NCBI RefSeq assembly: GCF_002153745.1
Contig: NZ_JOPL01000011.1
Coordinates: forward strand, 1 to 64,000
Reading direction: 5' to 3'
Source: Acetobacter sp. DsW_063
GTDB taxonomy: Bacteria; Pseudomonadota; Alphaproteobacteria; Acetobacterales; Acetobacteraceae
Length of the DNA: 64,000 nucleotides
In this document: one piece after another, positions 1 to 9,275 of the stretch
Layout: every line of letters starts with the position of its first letter
How positions within the stretch are numbered: the stretch's first letter is position 1
Program-made: the position numbers and the translations under genes
The notes under the pieces: generated by a model
Seen by the model: the letters and a program-made list of their open reading frames with translations, nothing else
Told to the model about the DNA's origin: nothing
Database searches by the model: none

Positions 1-41
1 ACAACCTCTCGCTCAATTCAATACATTAATAGGTCCTGAAC

Positions 42-908
42 CTAGGAACCGAGACAATGCTCCACAAAACGGGCCCCCGGAATGCTCAGGGCCTCACGAC
101 GCCAAACAAAATACACCGGACCCGGGTCGAGATCTTCTGGTCTGAACACACGGACATTCCCGCCATCGTTCTCAGATCTCTCGTGCAACATGCTATCCGG
201 AAAACACGAAACGCCAAGGCCCGCCGCCACACACGCCCGCAACACGTCGTACGACTCTATGGTTTGAATCGCTGGCGTCTCCAACCCGCGCGCATTGAGC
301 CATCCCTCAAAACGGTTGCGATAAAAGCAATCCGTATTGAACAGAAAAACGGTGGTCGTGAGCCAATCTATATCATCCACAGCCTTTATGGACCGCGGCG
401 TGACGAGCGACAGGCTTTCGCTGAAGGCAAAACGGCTGTCCAGCAACGGATGCTGGATAGGTCCGTCGGTGAGAACAAGATCCAGCTCGCCATCAGACAG
501 CATGCGCTCAAGGGTGTACGATGGCCGCGTTAAAAGCGTCAGTTCGACGCCTGGATATGCGGCGGCGAACGCAGGCAAACGCTCGGGAAGAAAATGACGC
601 AACGCCACATCCAGAGCCCCTACTTTCAGAATCCCCCTCGGTTTGTCCGCATCGAACAAATGAGGAAGACGTCCAAGCCCCGCAACCAGCGGCGTGACCT
701 CGCGGTATAAAAGTCGCGCAGCCGGGGTGACGATCAGGCGTCCCTTTTCTCGCAGAAACAATTCCTGCCCGAGAATTTGTTCGAGTTCCTTGAGACGCGC
801 CGTGATGTTGGAGGCGACGCAGTGCATCCGGCGCGATGCCGCGACGATCGACCCTTCCTCCATGATCGCACAGAAAAATTGCAACTGGGAAAGCTTCAGG
901 GCGTCCAT
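42..908 (-). CDS. LysR-family transcriptional regulator
   Basis: A 288-residue LysR protein. The N-terminal winged helix-turn-helix spans about residues 5-65, with the typical run SNITARLKELEQILGQELF ending the helix-turn-helix. A periplasmic-binding-like effector domain fills the rest. The wording around the recognition helix (MHCVASNITAR) recalls the PtrR-type subgroup of LysR regulators; that is a memory-based resemblance. The ATG lies close to the edge of the preceding folP gene (93 bases), in the same orientation. The gene ends 41 bases from the window edge, so its target operon cannot be judged. Confidence 0.9.
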   Translation of the reverse strand: MDALKLSQLQFFCAIMEEGSIVAASRRMHCVASNITARLKELEQILGQELFLREKGRLIVTPAARLLYREVTPLVAGLGRLPHLFDADKPRGILKVGALDVALRHFLPERLPAFAAAYPGVELTLLTRPSYTLERMLSDGELDLVLTDGPIQHPLLDSRFAFSESLSLVTPRSIKAVDDIDWLTTTVFLFNTDCFYRNRFEGWLNARGLETPAIQTIESYDVLRACVAAGLGVSCFPDSMLHERSENDGGNVRVFRPEDLDPGPVYFVWRREALSIPGARFVEHCLGS

Positions 909-1000
909 ATCGTCCCCATTTCAGGCATCGAGAAAATAAACGTCAAAGAAAGAAGACTTTCCTTCCCCATAAAGCGTTGAGGTCGCGCCCTGTTTCGCTG

Positions 1001-2032
1001 TCAGGCCGTCGCGCAAAGAGCTTCCCAAACCTTCACCGCCTGCGTCATGGCCTGCGCATCGTGAACACGCAGTATCGCATCGCTGAACACAAGGCCCGGA
1101 ATATTCGCAGCCACAGTCCCGGGGTCACGCAGACGCGCCTCGGCAACGCCAGTTACGTCACCGATCATCCTTTTACGCGACACGCCAACGAGGACCCTGC
1201 AACCCAGATTCGCCAAAATCGGCAGCCGACGGAGCAATTCGTAATTCTGAACGCTCGTTTTCGCGAAACCAAAGCCAGGGTCGACCAGAAGACGAGACCG
1301 GTCGATTCCTGCATTCTCCGCATCACGAACAGCCGCCGCAAGTTCCCTTACGACATCCACGCCGATATCGTGGTAATCCGTCAGCATATTCATTGTCGCG
1401 GGCTCCCCACGCATATGCATCAGCGCCACCGCGCACTCTTTGGTCGCCAACATCGGCGCCGCATCGCGATCATGACGAAGCGCAGAAACATCGTTGACGA
1501 GAGCCGCACCCGCATCCACAGCCGCCCCCATCGTGCGTGCGTTACGTGTGTCGACCGAGATCACGGCGCCCGCCTGTCGCAGACGTTCCACGGCGGGTTT
1601 TAGCCTTCGCCATTCGTCTTCAAGAGAAACGGCTGCTGCGCCCGGACGCGTGCTTTCCGCCCCCACGTCGATGATTCTCGCGCCCCCGTCCTGCAAAACA
1701 CCGATCTGACGTGTTGCGGCTTCTGTACTTTCATAGTCTCCGCCATCGCTGAAACTGTCAGGGGTGACGTTCAAAATCCCCATGACAGTCGTCCCGGCGG
1801 GCAGGCCGCAGGACGGCGGCGCGGTAGTAACCATCCTCATCGCCTCTCGCCACCCGGCCGGGATACGCTCCACCGGGACCGGCCCTGTACGTTGAGCGCC
1901 ATCCCAAAGAAACGCCAATGCGAAAGCGGCGGGCCCGCCAGCAAGAGGCAACGCGACGCCAGCCTTTACCGTTGCGACAGCCTCATTCCCATACAAAAGC
2001 CCCGCGGGCTCAACCAGTTTCACCGCGTCCAT
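1001..2032 (-). CDS. folP: dihydropteroate synthase
   Basis: Condenses 6-hydroxymethyl-dihydropterin diphosphate with p-aminobenzoate in folate synthesis, in the cytoplasm. The pterin-binding signature MGILNVTPDSFSDGG begins near residue 100, followed by the second signature region (DVGAESTRPGA) and a conserved C-terminal SRKRMIG segment. Roughly 95 residues precede the TIM-barrel domain, a longer N-terminus than the compact enterobacterial enzyme. I chose the ATG at 2032 because an AGGAAGGG ribosome-binding site lies just upstream; an in-frame GTG at 2050 would add six residues. It follows ftsH, separated from it by a terminator. Confidence 0.95.
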   Translation of the reverse strand: MDAVKLVEPAGLLYGNEAVATVKAGVALPLAGGPAAFALAFLWDGAQRTGPVPVERIPAGWREAMRMVTTAPPSCGLPAGTTVMGILNVTPDSFSDGGDYESTEAATRQIGVLQDGGARIIDVGAESTRPGAAAVSLEDEWRRLKPAVERLRQAGAVISVDTRNARTMGAAVDAGAALVNDVSALRHDRDAAPMLATKECAVALMHMRGEPATMNMLTDYHDIGVDVVRELAAAVRDAENAGIDRSRLLVDPGFGFAKTSVQNYELLRRLPILANLGCRVLVGVSRKRMIGDVTGVAEARLRDPGTVAANIPGLVFSDAILRVHDAQAMTQAVKVWEALCATA

Positions 2033-2166
2033 CAGTCCCTTCCTGAACACCCCCTACTGGGCCGTTCCTCGTTGCTCCCCCACCGCACCGTATCGAACGT
2101 TGCGGATATCCCTCATCAACAGCGTCTGCCGAGAGGCCTTCGCCACACACCCGGAAGCTCCGCACG

Positions 2167-2198
2167 AAAAAACGCGCCGCCCACAAGGACGGCGCGTT
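2167..2198 (-). terminator. intrinsic terminator after ftsH
   Basis: Read on the minus strand, a 9-bp GC-rich stem (AACGCGCCG paired with CGGCGCGTT) is followed by a run of T. It lies 28 bases past the ftsH stop and would separate ftsH from folP transcription. Confidence 0.8.
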
Positions 2199-2225
2199 TC
2201 CCGAACGCATACTATTCTGGACGGC

Positions 2226-4166
2226 TCAACCCGGCAGAGGCGTCGCGCCTCCCAGCGTCGGCGGCACGGAAACGCCGCCATCATCCTTCCGACCGAGCAC
2301 CGGCGGTACAGATGAGCGCCTGTTTTCCGGCATCGCGTCGTCAATCACCACGCGCTCGATCTTCTCGCCACGCAGAACTTGTCGGATTTCCTCACCGCTC
2401 AGCGTCTCGTATTCGAGCAGGGCTTCCGCGAGACGATGCAGTTCGTCGATATGCTCGATCAGCAGCGTGCGAGCACGGTTGTAAGCCGTGTCGATCAGTT
2501 GCTTGATCTCGGCGTCGATCTCCCGCGCAGTGTCTTCCGACACGTTCTTGCTCTGCGTCACCGAGTGGCCGAGGAACACCTCCTGCCCGTTGTCGCCATA
2601 AGCGATCATGCCGAGCTTCTCGCTCATGCCCCATTCGGTGATCATCCGGCGCGCCTGATCGGTCGCCATCTTGATGTCGCCCGAAGCGCCGCTGCACACG
2701 TTATCCGGCCCGAAGACGATTTCCTCAGCCGCACGGCCGCCCATCGCAAGGTCCAGCTCCGCCAGGCATTTGGCCTTGCTCTTGGAGTAACGATCACCCT
2801 CCGGCAGGCTCATCACCATGCCCAGCGCGCGACCGCGCGGGATGATCGTCGCCTTGTGAACCGGGTCAGTGCCCGGCGTCAGAACGGATACGAGAGCATG
2901 ACCGCCTTCGTGGTAGGCGGTCATACGCTTCTCTTCCTCGCTCATGACGAGCGAGCGGCGCTCGGTGCCCATCAGCACCTTGTCTTTCGCATCCTCGAAC
3001 TCACGCATCGCGACGGTGCGCTTGCCCTGACGCGCCGCGAGCAGAGCGGCCTCGTTCACCAGATTCGCCAGATCGGCACCGGAGAAGCCCGGCGTGCCGC
3101 GCGCGATCACCTTCGGATCGACGTCTGACGCCAGAGGCACCTTGCGCATGTGAACGCGCAGGATTTTCTCGCGGCCGTTCACGTCCGGATTGGGCACCAC
3201 GACCTGACGGTCGAAGCGGCCGGGACGCAGCAGCGCGGGGTCGAGCACGTCCGGGCGATTGGTCGCCGCGATCAGGATCACGCCCTCGTTGCTCTCAAAC
3301 CCGTCCATCTCGACGAGCATCTGGTTCAACGTCTGCTCGCGCTCGTCATTGCCGCCGCCAAGACCGGCGCCACGATGACGGCCGACCGCGTCGATTTCGT
3401 CGATGAAGATAATGCAGGGCGCCGATTTTTTGCCCTGCTCGAACATGTCGCGGACACGCGAGGCGCCGACGCCGACGAACATCTCAACGAAATCGGAACC
3501 CGAGATGGTGAAGAACGGCACGTTTGCTTCGCCTGCGATGGCGCGTGCGAGCAGCGTCTTGCCGGTGCCCGGAGGCCCTACCAGCAGCACGCCCTTGGGA
3601 ATCTTGCCACCCAGACGAGTGAATTTTTGCGGATCCTTCAGGAACTCAACGATTTCCTGCAGTTCACCCTTGGCTTCGTCGATGCCCGCCACGTCCTCAA
3701 AGGTCACGCGGCCGTGCTTTTCGGTCAGCATCCTTGCACGGGATTTGCCGAAGCCCATGGCGCGGCCGCCACCGGACTGCATCTGGCGCATCATGAAAAT
3801 CCACGCACCGATGATCAGCAGCACCGGCGCCCAGTTCAGCAGATAACGCAGGAGCGGGTTGCCCTCGGTCTCAAGCGGCTTCGCAACCACCTCGACGCCC
3901 TTCCCGGTCAGGCGCGAAACCAGACCCGGGTCCTGCGGAGAGTAGGTGTCGAAAGAGGTGCCGTCGGTCAGGGTGCCGGAGATGTTGTGCTCCTGAATCA
4001 CCACCGAACGCACGCGACCGTTGTCGACGTCGGCCACGAAGTCCGAGTAGGCAAGCTGCTGAGCCGAGTGCTGGACCGAGCCGGGCTGGAATATATTAAA
4101 AAGAAGCAATAGCAGGACGATGATGCCGACCCACAGCGCCAAGTTGCGTCCAAAGTTATTGATCAC
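2226..4166 (-). CDS. ftsH: ATP-dependent zinc metalloprotease FtsH
   Basis: Membrane-anchored AAA+ protease that degrades misfolded membrane proteins and regulators such as sigma-32. Two membrane segments (about residues 9-25 and 110-127) flank the periplasmic domain. The Walker A motif GPPGTGKT is at about 197-204, with Walker B and the second region of homology after it, and the zinc-binding HEGGH is at 419-423. The length of 646 is normal. The start is a GTG (MINNFG reading); no better ATG is in frame. A sigma-32-like promoter sits about 100 bases upstream. It lies downstream of tilS, the usual alphaproteobacterial order. Confidence 0.97.
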   Translation of the reverse strand: MINNFGRNLALWVGIIVLLLLLFNIFQPGSVQHSAQQLAYSDFVADVDNGRVRSVVIQEHNISGTLTDGTSFDTYSPQDPGLVSRLTGKGVEVVAKPLETEGNPLLRYLLNWAPVLLIIGAWIFMMRQMQSGGGRAMGFGKSRARMLTEKHGRVTFEDVAGIDEAKGELQEIVEFLKDPQKFTRLGGKIPKGVLLVGPPGTGKTLLARAIAGEANVPFFTISGSDFVEMFVGVGASRVRDMFEQGKKSAPCIIFIDEIDAVGRHRGAGLGGGNDEREQTLNQMLVEMDGFESNEGVILIAATNRPDVLDPALLRPGRFDRQVVVPNPDVNGREKILRVHMRKVPLASDVDPKVIARGTPGFSGADLANLVNEAALLAARQGKRTVAMREFEDAKDKVLMGTERRSLVMSEEEKRMTAYHEGGHALVSVLTPGTDPVHKATIIPRGRALGMVMSLPEGDRYSKSKAKCLAELDLAMGGRAAEEIVFGPDNVCSGASGDIKMATDQARRMITEWGMSEKLGMIAYGDNGQEVFLGHSVTQSKNVSEDTAREIDAEIKQLIDTAYNRARTLLIEHIDELHRLAEALLEYETLSGEEIRQVLRGEKIERVVIDDAMPENRRSSVPPVLGRKDDGGVSVPPTLGGATPLPG

Positions 4167-4608
4167 GGCATCCGTTCCATGCTGTTCCCGCAGGCGGCTC
4201 GCCCGTCCGCCCGAACCCTAATCAGAAAGGTTTCGGCCGCCGATTGCAATCCTGCTTGGGTTACATGGTGGTCAGACAGCGCTTTCAAAGTGCGCGGCCG
4301 CTAAATTTAGGGCGGTATGTATCGCGCGCATGCGCCTTCGGCCGTTGACGTGGATTTTCGCGGCTATACCCCGCCGCCGGACCAGCAATCTCATCACCGT
4401 CGGTCGGGGCCTTGCTGGTTCTGGAATTTGGCTCCCGTTCAGCAGAAGGATGGAGCCCTGCCCGCAGCTTTACCCATTCAGGCGAGATCACTTGGATAGA
4501 ACACGTGTAAAAACAGAACCATAGACCCGCGCGAACGCGCCCGATGCGAACAAACCGGGACCTTTCAAACGCCGAAGTTGCACACGCCCCCTCATTGCGC
4601 GTCTGACC
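4167..4608. other. 442-base gap between tilS and ftsH
   Basis: No convincing gene. Open frames of 60-68 codons occur on both strands but have low-complexity, unfamiliar translations and no clear ribosome-binding site. The segment nearest ftsH carries the candidate heat-shock promoter listed separately. I see no tRNA-like arm or strong hairpin. Confidence 0.6.
4263..4289 (-). promoter_or_regulatory. candidate sigma-32 promoter of ftsH
   Basis: Minus-strand TTTGAAA (4283-4289) and CACCATGT (4263-4270) are separated by 12 bases. This resembles the heat-shock consensus CTTGAAA / CCCCATNT. It lies about 97 bases before the ftsH start. ftsH is a known heat-shock gene, which makes the match plausible; it is not proven. 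Confidence 0.4.
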
Positions 4609-5910
4609 TCAGGACCAGCCCCACACGCCGCCCGGCGCAGCGGCGACATTCGGCGCGAACGAAAACTCAGCCCGAACGAGGGCCTCCTCCTCGCATATCC
4701 CCAAATAAGGGATGCACACGCGACGCTCTCCGCGCCATAGCGCCGGCAATGTCTCGCACAACGCGGCCGCCAGGCCTCCTCTGGCGCGCCGGTCGATCCC
4801 CTTTCCGGCCGCGCCCACACGCAGACCAACCATGTCCGCATCGCAATGCAGCACGAAGCGTCGGTCCCACACGACGCCATCGCGCGCTTCGATCCGTCCA
4901 TCCATCGCCACCGGCTCGCGCGCCAGAATCCAGCTCTGCCCTGCGTCAGCAGCGGTTCGCGCCCGCAGCAGCCGCGCCCCGGCGAGCGTCCCGGCGCGAC
5001 CGCGCCGCCGTAACGCCGCCACTGCATCGGCCGGCGGCGGGTAAGCGCCTGCGCCCACACAACGGATCAACGCCGCAAGCGCGGCGTCGCCTGGAAGGTC
5101 ATGACCAAGCGTCGCCCAACCGCCCACGCTCAGCGACGCCGTCAACGCCAGTTCCGTGGCGCACGCATTCTCATGCGCCGCACGAGTGACCGAGCTAATG
5201 CGTCCAAGCGCGAACAGTTCCGCCTTCAACGTTTCGCCTCCCTCCAGAAGGGTACGGCGAACACGCACGCGCTCCGCCCGGAGATCGTCGTTCGAGGGAT
5301 CATCCACCCACGGCACGCCCGCATGGCGCAGCGTCTCGCGAAGCGCCGCACGGGAGACGCCCAGAAGCGGACGCACCAGACGCACGTCCGGCGTTTCTGT
5401 TATCCACGCCATGCCTGAGAGGCCGAAACCCTCGCCTCGCGTACGGCGCATCGCAATCGTCTCGATCTGGTCGTCCGCCTGATGGCCAAGCAGAAGATCG
5501 ACGCATCCGCTTTCGCGACACGCGGCAAACAGTGCGGCGTAGCGTGCATCCCGTGCTCGGTCGGCCACTCCGGGTCCTGCCCGAAGCGTATTCAAGGTCA
5601 GGATTCGTGCGCTGATCCCCATGGCTTCAAGCCGCTCTGCGGCTTCGGCCGCCTCTTGGGCAGAGTCCGGACGCAGGCCGTGGTCGACAATGAACGCCTG
5701 AAGGCCACGACGCCATCGTGACGCCAGCCACGCAAGAGCGAGCGAGTCTCCGCCGCCTGAAACCGCCAGCGCGGCAGGAGGAGCGCCGGAAACATCCGGC
5801 AACCACGGGCCGAGGCGCGCCATAACTGCAGCGAAATACGAGGGCGTCACCGGCCTCGCGCCAGCCTCGTCGAACGGATGCTCCGAAGGCGCGTCGTCAG
5901 GAGGCGTCAC
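4609..5910 (-). CDS. tilS: tRNA(Ile)-lysidine synthetase
   Basis: Modifies the wobble cytidine of the CAU-anticodon tRNA-Ile to lysidine, changing its charging from Met to Ile. The PP-loop ATPase signature SGGGDS is at residues 51-56, followed by a typical HGLRPDS stretch and an HQADDQIET segment near residue 145. The N-terminal ATPase domain is clear and the C-terminal half is divergent, as usual. The start is read as GTG at 5910. It lies 33 bases after cpoB on the same strand and may be co-transcribed with it. Confidence 0.93.
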   Translation of the reverse strand: MTPPDDAPSEHPFDEAGARPVTPSYFAAVMARLGPWLPDVSGAPPAALAVSGGGDSLALAWLASRWRRGLQAFIVDHGLRPDSAQEAAEAAERLEAMGISARILTLNTLRAGPGVADRARDARYAALFAACRESGCVDLLLGHQADDQIETIAMRRTRGEGFGLSGMAWITETPDVRLVRPLLGVSRAALRETLRHAGVPWVDDPSNDDLRAERVRVRRTLLEGGETLKAELFALGRISSVTRAAHENACATELALTASLSVGGWATLGHDLPGDAALAALIRCVGAGAYPPPADAVAALRRRGRAGTLAGARLLRARTAADAGQSWILAREPVAMDGRIEARDGVVWDRRFVLHCDADMVGLRVGAAGKGIDRRARGGLAAALCETLPALWRGERRVCIPYLGICEEEALVRAEFSFAPNVAAAPGGVWGWS

Positions 5911-5943
5911 AATCCGCCTCCCGACGTCATCACCAGGCTGCGC

Positions 5944-6855
5944 TCAGGAACACCCGGCGCGCTGCGTGAAGATCTGGGACGCATGCGACACGCGAGCCGC
6001 CGGAGACGGGAATTCCGCCTTCAGCTTACCCAGGGCCTGACACGCAGCCTTTTTGTCGCCGAGCGCGATCAACGACGCACTCACCCCCAGAAGAGCGTCC
6101 GGCGCACGCGCGCCTTTCGGCGACAGCTTGTAGGCGTCGTAATATGACACGGCGGAGTCACGATACTGCTTCTGTCCCGCGAGCGACTGCCCAAGAAGGA
6201 ACTGCGCGTCGACCTTCGCCCCGCCCTTTGCAGTCTTCAGCGCCGATTCGGCGCTTTGTTGCGCGCTCGAGTAATCACGCTTGAGCAACGCCGCGTTCCC
6301 TGTCTTGAGGTAGGCATCCGGCGTCTGCGCGTGCGGCGCGTCGGAATCTCCACCACCCGAACTCGCCTCGACGGCAGGGGCGCTAGCAGGCGCCGGAACG
6401 CCGCCCCCCTTCCCGTTCTGCATCGCGAAGCCCAGGTCACCGATCTGCTTGGTCAGCGCGTCGTTCTGTTCTTTTAACTGGTTGGTCAATTGCTCGATCT
6501 GACCGCGCATATCCCGCTGCTGGTCCTCTAGCGTATTCACGCGGTCAACCAGTTGCGCGACAAGGTCTCCACTATTCCCCGCCGGGGCTGCGCCCAAAGG
6601 CGTCGGCGGCGGTAGCGAACCAGAGGAAGCGCCTGAAGCTCCGCCCGCAGACTGCATCTGGCTCAATTGCTGGCGCAGTTCCATGATCTGGTTCTGTAGT
6701 TCGATGCCTTCGCGGCTGTTGACCTGCGCCAACGCGGGCGCTGCGCCGATCACGACGGGAGCGCCAGCGCACAACGCTAGAAAGAGCGTTCTCGCCATCC
6801 CGATTGCGCCAGACTTCAATGACTGCCCAGCGATGCGCTTCACGATGCGCGTCAT
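5944..6855 (-). CDS. cpoB: Tol-Pal system cell-division coordinator CpoB (YbgF)
   Basis: Periplasmic partner of TolA and peptidoglycan synthases. A Sec signal peptide (about residues 20-43, ending ALAQ) is followed by a glutamine-rich coiled coil (about 48-70 and again 105-140), a linker rich in Gly, Ser, Ala and Pro, and C-terminal TPR repeats that include the typical YYDAYKLSPKG and APDALL runs. The length of 303 is usual. It is last of the tol-pal genes but is separated from pal by 284 bases containing a strong terminator, so it probably has its own promoter. Confidence 0.9.
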   Translation of the reverse strand: MTRIVKRIAGQSLKSGAIGMARTLFLALCAGAPVVIGAAPALAQVNSREGIELQNQIMELRQQLSQMQSAGGASGASSGSLPPPTPLGAAPAGNSGDLVAQLVDRVNTLEDQQRDMRGQIEQLTNQLKEQNDALTKQIGDLGFAMQNGKGGGVPAPASAPAVEASSGGGDSDAPHAQTPDAYLKTGNAALLKRDYSSAQQSAESALKTAKGGAKVDAQFLLGQSLAGQKQYRDSAVSYYDAYKLSPKGARAPDALLGVSASLIALGDKKAACQALGKLKAEFPSPAARVSHASQIFTQRAGCS

Positions 6856-7060
6856 TCTCGCGGCTCCCTGCCGTTAGCGTTCATGCGTCGCTCGACTCCC
6901 TGCTTCAGGAACAAAGCGTGGCGACGACGTCAATACCATGATGGTCCAGAACGCGAGAGGCCGGAAGGACGCGAAGTATCCTCGCTGTAGCGCGCAGAGG
7001 CGTCCGGGTCCGGACATCTCTGCAATCGCTCGCCTCTGGAGCAATCCGGTTCTGGATATG

Positions 7061-7095
7061 AAAAAGCCGGTCGGACACCAATGGTCCGACCGGCT
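7061..7095 (-). terminator. intrinsic terminator after pal
   Basis: Read on the minus strand, a perfect 12-bp stem (AGCCGGTCGGAC with its complement, 7-base loop) is followed by TTTTT. It lies 45 bases past the pal stop and closes the pal transcript before cpoB. Confidence 0.9.
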
Positions 7096-7139
7096 CTATT
7101 CAACAATTCGACGCGTTTAGAAACGTATCGAGTTGCTTA

Positions 7140-7619
7140 TTACTGCACAGCCGTGATGGCGTTGCGGTTCTGCGCCCATGCATCTTCGCCGTCGCCGGTC
7201 GCCGTCGGGCGATCCTTGCCGTAGGAGATGGTGGACAGACGTGCGCCAGCCGTGCCCTTCGCCGTCAGATAGTCGCGCGCGGCGTTGGCGCGGCGCTGAC
7301 CCAGGGCGAGGTTGTATTCCTCGGTGCCACGGTCGTCGCAGTTACCGGCGATCTGCACGGAAACCTGCGGATACTTCGCAAGCCAGTCAGCCTGCTTGTC
7401 CAGGGTAGCCTTCGCGTCAGCGCTCAGGCTGTTCTGGTTCAGGTCGAAGAACACGCGGTCGCCAACATTGGCCACCAGATCGGCTTCGCTTCCCGGAACG
7501 GGGCCGCTCGGCTGCACCGCCGCCCCCGCGCCCGTGGCGGCGCCCGTGTTGGCTTGATCGTTCGAGCAGGCGGCCAAAAGGGCGGCCACGCCGAGCGCAC
7601 CGATAAACTTCAGTCTCAT
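7140..7619 (-). CDS. pal: peptidoglycan-associated lipoprotein Pal
   Basis: Outer-membrane lipoprotein that binds peptidoglycan and TolB. The start at 7619 gives a lipoprotein signal with lipobox LLAAC (Cys18). The OmpA-type domain carries the usual FDLNQ, CDDRGTEEYN and GQRRAN motifs. An in-frame extension to 7796 was rejected because it would bury the lipoprotein signal inside the protein. The mature length of about 140 residues is typical. Confidence 0.96.
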   Translation of the reverse strand: MRLKFIGALGVAALLAACSNDQANTGAATGAGAAVQPSGPVPGSEADLVANVGDRVFFDLNQNSLSADAKATLDKQADWLAKYPQVSVQIAGNCDDRGTEEYNLALGQRRANAARDYLTAKGTAGARLSTISYGKDRPTATGDGEDAWAQNRNAITAVQ

Positions 7620-7768
7620 TGTCTCGATCCTGAGATCAGTTCCACAGCGGGAACATGTAGAGATTAAGTAAAGGAAATGACGCCGGATTTCTCCGTAAGC
7701 CGAAGCCAACCGAAACCGCGCGAACAGCGTTCGCCGCAGAAAGCAGTTGGCTTTCGAACTACACAGGC

Positions 7769-7797
7769 CATAGCCACAGGTTTTCGCCCCGGTCAAG
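7769..7797 (-). promoter_or_regulatory. candidate sigma-70 promoter of pal
   Basis: Minus-strand TTGACC (7792-7797) and CTATGG (7769-7774) are spaced by 17 bases in the 247-base tolB-pal gap. This would allow pal expression independent of tolB, with a leader of about 145 bases. Confidence 0.4.
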
Positions 7798-7866
7798 CCT
7801 GATAATAGCGTGGCGCCGCCGTTTCCTCGGGGCAGAGTTGCATAAATGAAACGACCGGCGGCACCG

Positions 7867-9249
7867 TCAAACGTTCAGCGGCGACCAGGTCGGGGAGGAC
7901 CCGCCCTCCGGGGTCGGTATCACGCGCTCGTGGAACCCAGTGATGTCGATCGTGCCAATGGTGTCACGACTGCTGGCGCCGCCCGTGCGGCGGCAGAAAG
8001 CGAGAACGCGGCCGTTCGGACAGAAAGTCGGGCTTTCCACCGTATAACCCTGCGTCATGATCCGCTCGCCCGTGCCGTCAGGGTTCATGACGCCGAGAGA
8101 AAACTGCCCACCGGAAATACGGGTGAAGGCGATCAGATCTCCGCGCGGCGACCACACCGAGTCTCCGTAGCTGCCGTTGCCATAGGAGATACGCCGCGCC
8201 GCGCCGCCCGATGCGCTCATCACATAAAGCGCAGGAGATCCGCCGCGGTCGGAGTTGAACACGATCTGCGACCCGTCCGGGCTGAAGCTTGGGCTGACGT
8301 TGATCGCCCCGCCGGAGTTGGTGAGCTGGCGCTTGGCGCCCGACCCCAGTTCGACCGCCACAAGTTCCGAGCCGCTGCCGCGTGCGACCGGCACGATCAC
8401 GGTTCCGCCGTCGGGGGAGAAATGCGGCCCAAGCGGCACACCATTGAATTCGGTCAGGATGCGCTGGCGCCCTGTCGACAGGTCGAACACGTAAACGCGG
8501 GGCGTCGCCGTCGCATACGACAGGAACGCGATCTGATCGCGAACAGGGTTAAAAGCTGGCAGTTTCGTCTGACCGCTGCTCAACACGCGGTAGTTGGCGC
8601 CGTCCTGATCCATGATCGCCAGGCGCATGCGCGGGTTGCGACTGCCGCCTGAGCGGGACACAAAACCGATGCGCGTATCGAAATAACCCTTCTCGCCCAG
8701 CATCCGCTGGTAGATCACGTCGCCGATAATGTGCGCGATGCGGCGCCAGTTGGCGGCGCTGGTCGTGTAGGCCGTACCCTGGATCTGCTGACTGGTCAGA
8801 ACGTCCCACAGGCGGAACTCAACGCGCAGCGAGCCCGCGCCCGTTACGGCGCCAGTCACAGCCGCGCGCGCGCCCATGGCCTTGTAAGGGCCGAAATCCG
8901 GCGTGCCCGTTCCGGTGGAGCCTAAGATGACCTTGAAAAGCCCCGTGTTCGACAGATCGTCAGTCAGAACGCCGGTGATCTGGTCGCCGACGCCGGCGCC
9001 AAAAGAAGGGATAACGATGGGGATCGGCGCCGTCCGCGCCTGATCGACGGTGATCTCCGCCGCAGGCTGATCAGCCGCCCGCGCGGCGAGCGGCGTCGCC
9101 ATCAGGCCCGCGCCGAGAAGGGCGCCGCCGCCCAGCAGGGCGCGACGCCCCAGTCCCTCGCCGCCGAACCCGGCGCGCTGCGCCGAAAACAGTTCGGCGA
9201 AGGCTTCCGCCTCCCGGTCGGACAGATAGCCGCGTTCAGTCGAACCCAT
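7867..9249 (-). CDS. tolB: Tol-Pal beta-propeller protein TolB
   Basis: Periplasmic TolB links Pal to TolA. It has an N-terminal anticodon-binding-like domain followed by repeated propeller blades (FSPDG, SPSFSPDGSQIVF and related repeats). Unlike the Sec-type leader of enterobacterial TolB, the N-terminus has about 34 hydrophilic residues, then twin arginines at 35-36 (GRRALLGGG), a small-residue hydrophobic core and an AARA cleavage region. This reads as a Tat leader. The ATG at 9249 leaves 26 bases to tolA. Confidence 0.96.
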   Translation of the reverse strand: MGSTERGYLSDREAEAFAELFSAQRAGFGGEGLGRRALLGGGALLGAGLMATPLAARAADQPAAEITVDQARTAPIPIVIPSFGAGVGDQITGVLTDDLSNTGLFKVILGSTGTGTPDFGPYKAMGARAAVTGAVTGAGSLRVEFRLWDVLTSQQIQGTAYTTSAANWRRIAHIIGDVIYQRMLGEKGYFDTRIGFVSRSGGSRNPRMRLAIMDQDGANYRVLSSGQTKLPAFNPVRDQIAFLSYATATPRVYVFDLSTGRQRILTEFNGVPLGPHFSPDGGTVIVPVARGSGSELVAVELGSGAKRQLTNSGGAINVSPSFSPDGSQIVFNSDRGGSPALYVMSASGGAARRISYGNGSYGDSVWSPRGDLIAFTRISGGQFSLGVMNPDGTGERIMTQGYTVESPTFCPNGRVLAFCRRTGGASSRDTIGTIDITGFHERVIPTPEGGSSPTWSPLNV

Positions 9250-9275
9250 GGTCAGTGTCTCCTTGCTCTTCCGGA

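Noticed and set aside
3150-4112. 320-codon plus-strand frame antisense to ftsH
   Set aside because: Shadow of a GC-rich gene; translation has no family features and ftsH is certain.
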